A DNA stretch of 8,346 nt from Desulfobacterales bacterium. GTDB lineage: Bacteria; Desulfobacterota; DSM-4660; Desulfatiglandales; Desulfatiglandaceae. A model generated the notes under the pieces. That model had not been told where the DNA came from and ran no database searches. It worked only from the letters and a program-made list of their open reading frames with translations. The stretch spans positions 1 to 8,346 of the forward strand of contig JAKLQB010000856.1 of the NCBI GenBank assembly GCA_022013615.1. The letters run 5' to 3'. Positions within the stretch are counted from its first letter, which is position 1; every line of letters begins with the position of its first letter. This document shows positions 5,001-8,346 of the stretch, one piece after another. Made by a program: the position numbers and the translations under genes.

Positions 5001-6304
5001 CAAAACGTTCTACATTAAAGTCAGCTATCCGGTATTCAGCCTTATCCATGCATGACAAATCTGCTCCCATTTTTTTTGAAAATAAATATTACAATATTGC
5101 CCTTGATGAGTTCAAGGCGATAAATGATCACGAAGGGGCGGCAGAGTGTTACCTCAAACTTAATAATCACTACGAGGCGGCATTGGAATATGAAAAGTGC
5201 GATGGAGAAGATAAAACGGATAAAGTCACAAAAATCTTTGAAGAGTATATTGATTTATATGGTGGGTATAATAAACGCCGAGCGGATAACCTATTTAAGG
5301 CCGCGGAATCTTTTTTTAATGAGGGTCTATTTGACAAGGCAATCGTAAGATATAAGGCAATCAGCGATGTTGATAGAATCTATGAAACATACTTAAAGAT
5401 GGATAAAAATGAAGAAGCCCTTAATTACTTCTTAGAATTCGATAAGGCGGAATATGGAATTAAATATTTAAATACAAAAAAAGATTTAGCTGTTTCTCCT
5501 GATTTTATTGACACTCTCGTTTCAAGATACCATGAAGCTCGGGAGAGATTTTTTGATGATCGGGATTATTTAGATATTATTCTGAAACTTTTTGGAATCC
5601 TTTTAAAGAAAGACGAAAACCAAGAAATACTGAGCAAAATCAGTATTTTTCTTTCTTCCTTTCATAAGTATTTTGTCTATGAAGATTTGCCAAAGTCCTT
5701 CACGGATCTTGCTCTGGAGGTAAAACATTATAATACGATATTTGAATTTCTTAAATCCCGGACCTATCGAGATACCAAGCCCGAATTTTTAGACTCTTTC
5801 ATAAAAACCATTAAACAGAAAGCCGAAAAAGAACAAGACGACAACCTCCTTGCATGCTACTTTTTCATGTATGATAAGCATAAATATGAAAATATATTAA
5901 AAGACACCGACGTCAAAGAATGTAACTATAAATTATTTACTGAAAGTAAACGGCATTATCATAAAGTGGTGAATTACCTGAATAATAAAAGTGAAATAGA
6001 ACAGGCGGCACGTGTATGCAGACGATATAATAATTTCAGACTTGCGGCACAGATTTATGAAGAATCGGGCGACTTTGGTTCAGCGGGAAAGCATTATCGT
6101 GAAGCGAAGGTGTATGAGGATTCTATTCGCTGCTATAAGAGAATTGGTGATGAGAAAGGGATAGCAAGGGTTTATGAAAGAATGAACAAATTCGATGAAG
6201 CAGTCTCTATATGGAAAAAACTTGGTAAAACTAAAGAAGTCAACCGCGTACTTAAAAAGAAAACAAAAGAACTAGGGGCTAAAAAGCAACTTAATCTATT
6301 TTAA
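2063..6304 (+). CDS. Large UvrD-like SF1 helicase with RelE/ParE-like N-terminus, TPR-like repeats and C-terminal clamp-binding motif
   Basis: The protein has 1413 residues. Residues 28-103 resemble the RelE/ParE fold (VKKLRG, then FEARLSKADRILFTL, then IWGIVKHDDV). A full SF1A helicase follows: Q-type motif LTSEQ (180-184), Walker A GTAGSGKTT (198-206), Walker B CDEVQD (481-486), motif III FTGDPKQ (507-513), motif IV NFRC (545-548), motif V NEAKGLEFD (633-641) and motif VI FVAITRAR (683-690). All expected catalytic residues are present, so ATP-driven DNA translocation or unwinding is likely. From about 735 to 1395 the sequence is helical TPR-like repeats of the type KAAELYEKAG, probably for protein contacts. 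It ends QLNLF, matching the beta-clamp-binding consensus. Start: ATG 2063 opens the frame; ATG 2078, 14 bases after AGGA, is the alternative. No partner gene is adjacent on the same strand. A defence or repair role is inference. Confidence 0.95.
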   Translation: MIKTSMDKNKFTILLNDTLKGHMVTLNKREKRRLREKFEFLEAGIWDSGVRVKKLRGASGKVIFEARLSKADRILFTLGKHKAGIAIYIWGIVKHDDVSKTVHKIFPDNAPFLSFEPEIIEDYPEVLIDEFPKEYFSQESIEEKSPDDYGPQKWLILSDEEWERMFLSQNSDNFEIFLFLTSEQANVLEIDPPLLLSGTAGSGKTTISVYYLLRKDFLNKKRLFLTYNPYLKEFSERIYSGLISCTELDSSGIKPDFYVFHDLLYDFAKSSGFRYNKKNEVGLREFQHIFRNHKFHQKYDAELVWEEIRSIIKGAKPPISLERYRKLHQAYIQHELGQNDLFELKDYLLGLKRLEVMDKIERIMERKTRYSRFDDFVQAITHGNDPKADEHKYILGEVLKIIEKKAKSFTAPLLTYQEYLNLGKKRAPNFLFERKDIYSIAEYYQDKLEEQGKWDEIDLCRHAIHHLDKQANGFRYDLVVCDEVQDFADIQISLIFRLAKSYKGIVFTGDPKQIINPSGFRWEEVKNKFYERGVEVPDVYHFNLNFRCVGNIVRLSNALLDLKQQLIGLSGSELKEDWKFNGRPPFLLTGMSEKDLLDRLHLTGAGQIILVRNKNDQRKLKKELNTELVFTINEAKGLEFDTVFLWKFSSDKKSAAIWRRIKDGNHFDQRHYPHIKHEINLLFVAITRARNTLIIFDSTNDVWDLSIFHNLFYRTGERDILSEIWRRVSTPEEWDKQGDYFFKREHYPAAVECYKNAGNITRAEIAKAFSFEEEKQFKASAELYEKHGYIQEAAEGYEEASLFVHALRLWKKLKNKNRIMISRIKLYEQNGDFNKAAEEWSKLKEFEKAFENWNKAGNNQKIAEYYFSKKRYNKAAKAFEKASNYDSAALCYNKARQFEKAADLFYRAGNIHKALVLYKRLKIKSKLLSCYIELEDYYNAALLYERDKAIDKAIGCFRDFAEIHQENRKVLLEEAIKYFPKRSTLKSAIRYSALSMHDKSAPIFFENKYYNIALDEFKAINDHEGAAECYLKLNNHYEAALEYEKCDGEDKTDKVTKIFEEYIDLYGGYNKRRADNLFKAAESFFNEGLFDKAIVRYKAISDVDRIYETYLKMDKNEEALNYFLEFDKAEYGIKYLNTKKDLAVSPDFIDTLVSRYHEARERFFDDRDYLDIILKLFGILLKKDENQEILSKISIFLSSFHKYFVYEDLPKSFTDLALEVKHYNTIFEFLKSRTYRDTKPEFLDSFIKTIKQKAEKEQDDNLLACYFFMYDKHKYENILKDTDVKECNYKLFTESKRHYHKVVNYLNNKSEIEQAARVCRRYNNFRLAAQIYEESGDFGSAGKHYREAKVYEDSIRCYKRIGDEKGIARVYERMNKFDEAVSIWKKLGKTKEVNRVLKKKTKELGAKKQLNLF

Positions 6305-6432
6305 TTGTTTTTATAGCGGTTTTTAATGGAGAACTCATTATTTAGATTTTTGTCATTTTTTTGTCAAACAAACAATTTATGTCGTTGGTCTGGTTCAGTG
6401 CACCATAATCCGGATAGGGGGAAATCGAACTT

Positions 6433-6464
6433 GAGGCCGCTTCCATTCCGCCGGAAACGGCCTC
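6433..6464. repeat. Strong inverted repeat (hairpin)
   Basis: GAGGCCGCTTCC (6433-6444) pairs with GGAAACGGCCTC (6453-6464) in 11 of 12 positions around an 8-base loop. Neither strand has a T-run directly after it, so it is not a standard terminator. It could be an RNA structure, a protein site or a remnant of a repeat element. Confidence 0.6.
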
Positions 6465-6505
6465 GGAATTCTCCCGTTCTCCGTTTTTCACGTTGGCTTG
6501 TTTAA

Positions 6506-6521
6506 CCCCGCCATGGCGGGA
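6506..6521. repeat. GC-rich palindromic element, lone copy outside the tRNA array
   Basis: CCCCGCCATGGCGGGA contains a perfect 14-base palindrome (6507-6520). Read on the minus strand it is followed by GTTAA, close to the ATTAAC that follows the copies inside the tRNA remnants. It therefore appears to be the same family, inserted in intergenic DNA about 5 kb from the array. Confidence 0.6.
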
Positions 6522-6558
6522 TTGCGCAAGGGCAACCTTATGAAACTCGGAAAACCAT

Positions 6559-6586
6559 TTGACATAATGAACTTTTAGCGTATGAT
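6559..6586 (+). promoter_or_regulatory. Sigma-70 promoter of the XRE/hsd cluster
   Basis: TTGACA (6559-6564) and TATGAT (6581-6586) are separated by 16 bases, with 6/6 and 5/6 matches to consensus. This predicts a leader of about 65 bases before the TTG start at 6660. No other comparably good promoter is seen before hsdM, so the cluster may be one operon. Confidence 0.7.
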
Positions 6587-6593
6587 ATATCAT
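6582..6593. promoter_or_regulatory. Candidate operator overlapping the -10 box
   Basis: ATGATATATCAT is a perfect 12-base palindrome covering the -10 box and the expected transcription start. A dimeric XRE protein made from this transcript could bind here and repress its own synthesis. That is inferred from position and symmetry only. Confidence 0.45.
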
Positions 6594-6659
6594 CTGATGG
6601 GTCGCGTGTTATGAATTCAGATTGGCTCAGTTCCTATCGGATCTGAAAGGAGAGAAGCT

Positions 6660-6908
6660 TTGAATGCCCAGGCTGACATACCCCGAATAGTCCGTGAGAT
6701 CCGCGACCGAACGGGGCTCACACAAGAGAAATTCGCGGCCAAACTCGGCGTGACCTTCCCGACCATCAACCGCTGGGAGAACGGCCGCGCCAAACCGTCG
6801 CCCCTGGCCATGCAGAAAATCGAGGAGCTGCTGCGCAGTATGGGCGATAACGGCGCTGACTTGTTGAAACGGTATCTTGAAAGTAAAAATTATGGGGTAA
6901 TCCCTTGA
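6660..6908 (+). CDS. XRE-family HTH transcriptional regulator
   Basis: This 82-residue protein is essentially a single helix-turn-helix domain. Residues 9-60 carry IVREIRDRTGLTQEKFAAKLGVTFPTINRWENGRAKPS, with the expected TQEKFA helix 2, the GVTFPTINRWENG recognition helix and the conserved WENG turn. Residues 60-82 form a short helical tail that may help dimerisation. The start is TTG at 6660: AAAGGAG at 6646-6652 sits 7 bases upstream, and the nearby ATG at 6664 is out of frame. A 7-bp inverted repeat (TTCAGAT 6616-6622, ATCTGAA 6641-6647) touches the ribosome site and could modulate translation. It is the first gene after a good promoter bearing a palindrome, so autoregulation and control of the downstream restriction-modification genes are likely roles, by analogy with C-type regulators. 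Its DNA target is not proven. Confidence 0.88.
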   Translation: MNAQADIPRIVREIRDRTGLTQEKFAAKLGVTFPTINRWENGRAKPSPLAMQKIEELLRSMGDNGADLLKRYLESKNYGVIP

Positions 6909-6982
6909 TCAAGCTGACAGACCAAAGAATCGAAGCAAGTATTACCCTGCTTTGAGCAAAAAGAATCGCATCTATTGACATA

Positions 6983-7436
6983 ATGAAAAAATACGAACTG
7001 AAAACCATCACAGCCAAGGGAGAGGACAGTCGTCTCCAATTCAAGAAGGATATTCGTAATGTGGATGCCCTTGCCTCGGAAATGGTGGCCTTTTCCAATA
7101 GCGAAAGGGCTGCTCCCCTACAGAGGGCTTGGTTCAGGCATCAAACGGGCGCTGGATGCCTGGCCGCAAATTGATTTTTTAGATGACCGGGACGGTTGCC
7201 TGTTTACCGCAACGGTTCACCGCAAAGCCGAAACAGGTTCGGAGAAAACGTCGGGAAAAACGTCGGGGAAAACGTCGGGGAAAATCCTGGCTGCATTGAA
7301 ACTGGACGGGGAATTGACCATACCGGAATTGGCCGATTTGATTGGTGTAACCGAGCGTTCTATAGAAAGAAATATCCGTAAGCTGCAGGAACAGGGCAAG
7401 CTCCGCCGCATCGGCCCTGCCAAGGGCGGCCATTGA
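6983..7436 (+). pseudogene. AlbA_2/Schlafen-type ATP-binding protein gene with a large internal deletion
   Basis: The first 41 codons (6983-7105) match the N-terminal edge of the Schlafen AlbA_2 domain: EDSRLQFKKDIRNVDALASEMVAFSNSE. In intact relatives a GG-hydrophobic stretch follows. Here the frame shifts at about 7105-7110 and the next frame gives LPYRGLGSGIKRALDAW, then DGCLFTATV, a GKTSGKTSGK linker and a winged-helix end (LTIPELADLIGVTERSIERNIRKL...LRRIGPAKGGH). These belong to the far C-terminal third of the same family, whose members usually have about 450-550 residues, so some 300 codons have been deleted. No clear ribosome site precedes 6983. The C-terminal wHTH frame could still be made as a short protein, but this is doubtful. 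The stop at 7434-7436 lies 8 bases before the next gene. Confidence 0.8.
7245..7280 (+). repeat. Three tandem 12-bp repeats in the linker of the pseudogene
   Basis: AAAACGTCGGGA is followed by two copies of AAAACGTCGGGG. They encode a TSGK repeat linking the ATP-binding part to the winged helix. Repeated short linkers at this point are common in the family, and in-frame slippage is the likely cause. Confidence 0.85.
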
Positions 7437-7444
7437 GAGATTCT

Positions 7445-7666
7445 ATGAAACCGATCCACCTGGATTACCCCTCATTGGTTAAGGAAGTCCGCCGGCAGCT
7501 CGCCCTGAGCCAGGAAGATCCGGCTTGGGTGCGCGGAGTGAAATATGCGGCCATCAACCGCTGGGAAAATGGGCAGACCAAGCCGTCCAAACTGGCCCGG
7601 GCCCAGTTGTATGAGTTCTGTGAACAGATGCAGGAGGCGGGCCAGTTGGACCGGTCAGCGTTGTGA
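7445..7666 (+). CDS. XRE-family HTH protein, second copy, with altered HTH
   Basis: From ATG at 7445 this gives a 73-residue protein. It reads YPSLVKEVRRQLALSQEDPAWVRGVKYAAINRWENG, then QTKPSKLARAQLYEFCEQMQEAG. The INRWENG turn and KPS that follow are shared with the regulator at 6660, so the two are the same family and probably old paralogues. Helix 2 of the HTH, normally like EDLARELGVSYATINRW, reads EDPAWVRGVKYAAINRW here. The proline and the changed residues suggest an altered or weakened DNA-binding domain, possibly by a short compensated frameshift. A TTG at 7433 is an upstream in-frame start, but GAGAG at 7435-7439 favours the ATG. It begins 8 bases after the preceding stop and lies 78 bases before hsdM, which fits a regulator or accessory gene of that restriction-modification system. 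Confidence 0.75.
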   Translation: MKPIHLDYPSLVKEVRRQLALSQEDPAWVRGVKYAAINRWENGQTKPSKLARAQLYEFCEQMQEAGQLDRSAL

Positions 7667-7744
7667 CGCGGTTTTCCAATGCGATTTTTACCGTCAGGGC
7701 CGTCGAATGAGCGGCCGCATCGCCCCATAGGAGCTATAATCAAG

Positions 7745-8346
7745 ATGTCCCTTTCCATAGACAAGCCCAAGCTGGATAACCTGGCCAATGAAATATGGAA
7801 ATCCGCGGAGCGTCTGCGGGGAAAATTCAAGGCCTATGAATACCAGAATGTAGTGCTGCCCATCATCGTCATTCGGCGGCTGGAGTGCGTGTTGCTCAAG
7901 TGGCGCGAAGAGAAAAAAGAAGAGATTATAGCCAAGCAGCCCAAGCGTAGCGAGCAACAAATCGATGCACTGGTTAAGAAGCTGGAGCAGAACCCCCAGC
8001 AGTCGGCCTTTTCAAATAAGACGGACTGGACCTTGCACAAGGTCTTTGAAGAGGATCACACCCTGCTCGAAGAGAACTTTCGCGCTTACCTCAATGGATT
8101 CTCTAAGAATGTGGACGATATCATAGAGAATTTCAACTACCGCGCCATTATCGGCCAGATGGTGAAAAACAACCGGCTGGCACCCATACTCAACCAGTAC
8201 AAGGAGCTTGACCTGGGACCTGACCGGCTCTCCAACCTGGAGATGGGCTACGTCTATGAAGAGCTTTTGCGGCGCTTCTCAGAGCAAAGCGGCGAGGAGG
8301 CCGGGGAACACTTTACCCCCCGGGAGGTGATCCGCCTGATGGTGGA
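7745..8346 (+). CDS. hsdM: Type I restriction-modification DNA methyltransferase subunit HsdM, N-terminal part (cut by window end)
   Basis: The frame is open for 200 codons to the edge. It begins MSLSIDKPKLDNLANEIW and continues with the helical HsdM_N domain, in which LRGKFKAYEYQNVVLPIIVIRRLE (about 21-44) is typical. The stretch LSNLEMGYVYEELLRRFSE leads to GEHFTPREVIRLMV at residues 187-200, the hallmark just before methyltransferase motif I. The SAM-binding and NPPY motifs would follow outside the window. HsdM methylates adenine within a bipartite site set by HsdS and is also part of the HsdR complex that cuts unmodified DNA. AGGAG at 7729-7733, 11 bases upstream, supports the ATG at 7745. 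hsdS and hsdR are expected downstream. No break is visible in the part seen. Confidence 0.93.
   Translation, partial: MSLSIDKPKLDNLANEIWKSAERLRGKFKAYEYQNVVLPIIVIRRLECVLLKWREEKKEEIIAKQPKRSEQQIDALVKKLEQNPQQSAFSNKTDWTLHKVFEEDHTLLEENFRAYLNGFSKNVDDIIENFNYRAIIGQMVKNNRLAPILNQYKELDLGPDRLSNLEMGYVYEELLRRFSEQSGEEAGEHFTPREVIRLMV

Larger units (their letters stand above)
6305..6558. other. Intergenic stretch with a hairpin and a lone palindrome
   Basis: No supported gene lies between the helicase stop and the XRE promoter. An 83-codon minus-strand frame (6342-6593) resembles no family and runs across both a hairpin and the lone palindrome. I see no clear rho-independent terminator after the helicase, only T-rich sequence. 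Confidence 0.5.

Noticed and set aside
6342..6593. 83-codon minus-strand frame
   Set aside because: It has no family resemblance or ribosome site, and it runs through a hairpin, a palindrome and the XRE promoter.
7245..7280. Possible CRISPR-like or regulatory tandem repeat
   Set aside because: The 12-bp units have no spacers and encode an in-frame TSGK linker of the AlbA_2-type protein.
7465..7830. 121-codon minus-strand frame overlapping the second XRE gene and hsdM
   Set aside because: It is antisense to two recognisable genes and has no resemblance to known proteins.

Overview
This is bacterial DNA and reads as an accessory region built on a tRNA gene. The evidence is an intact tRNA-Asn, rho-independent terminators, Shine-Dalgarno sites, a tyrosine recombinase remnant, two XRE regulators and the start of a type I restriction-modification operon. 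The protein flavour suggests a Gram-negative bacterium of the Desulfobacterota (Deltaproteobacteria) kind, but this is a weak guess because no taxonomic marker is present. The large central gene is visibly richer in A+T than the genes to its right, which suggests separate acquisition.

Positions 1-1304 form an unusual modular array. One intact tRNA-Asn(GTT) lies at 96-171. Around it are at least three damaged copies of the same tRNA (1-95, 512-574, 1177-1254) plus a short 3' stub (869-888). Each intact or broken tRNA 3' end is followed by a terminator hairpin, and the first three terminators are each followed at once by a GIY-YIG nuclease reading frame (215-532; a decayed one at 628-828; 928-1212). 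The broken tRNAs carry a 16-17 bp palindrome of the type TCCCGC(n)GCGGGA at one or both of two fixed points. Both intact nuclease frames end inside such a palindrome. One more copy of the palindrome lies alone at 6506-6521. This looks like a small, possibly mobile, tRNA-associated system.

Positions 1295-1640 hold the frameshifted C-terminal part of a tyrosine recombinase on the minus strand, pointing to past integration at this tRNA. Positions 1641-2062 hold no convincing gene.

Positions 2063-6304 encode a 1413-residue protein: an N-terminal part resembling the RelE/ParE fold, a complete UvrD-like SF1 helicase, a long array of TPR-like helical repeats, and a C-terminal QLNLF that matches the bacterial beta sliding clamp-binding motif. 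It is a stand-alone gene and a reasonable candidate for an undescribed anti-mobile-element or DNA-repair factor.

Positions 6559-8346 are a rightward cluster: a good sigma-70 promoter with a palindrome over its -10 box, an XRE regulator with a TTG start, an AlbA_2/Schlafen-type gene gutted by an internal deletion, a second XRE protein with an altered HTH, and the first 200 codons of hsdM, cut by the window end. Together with the helicase and the recombinase remnant this has the look of a defence island.
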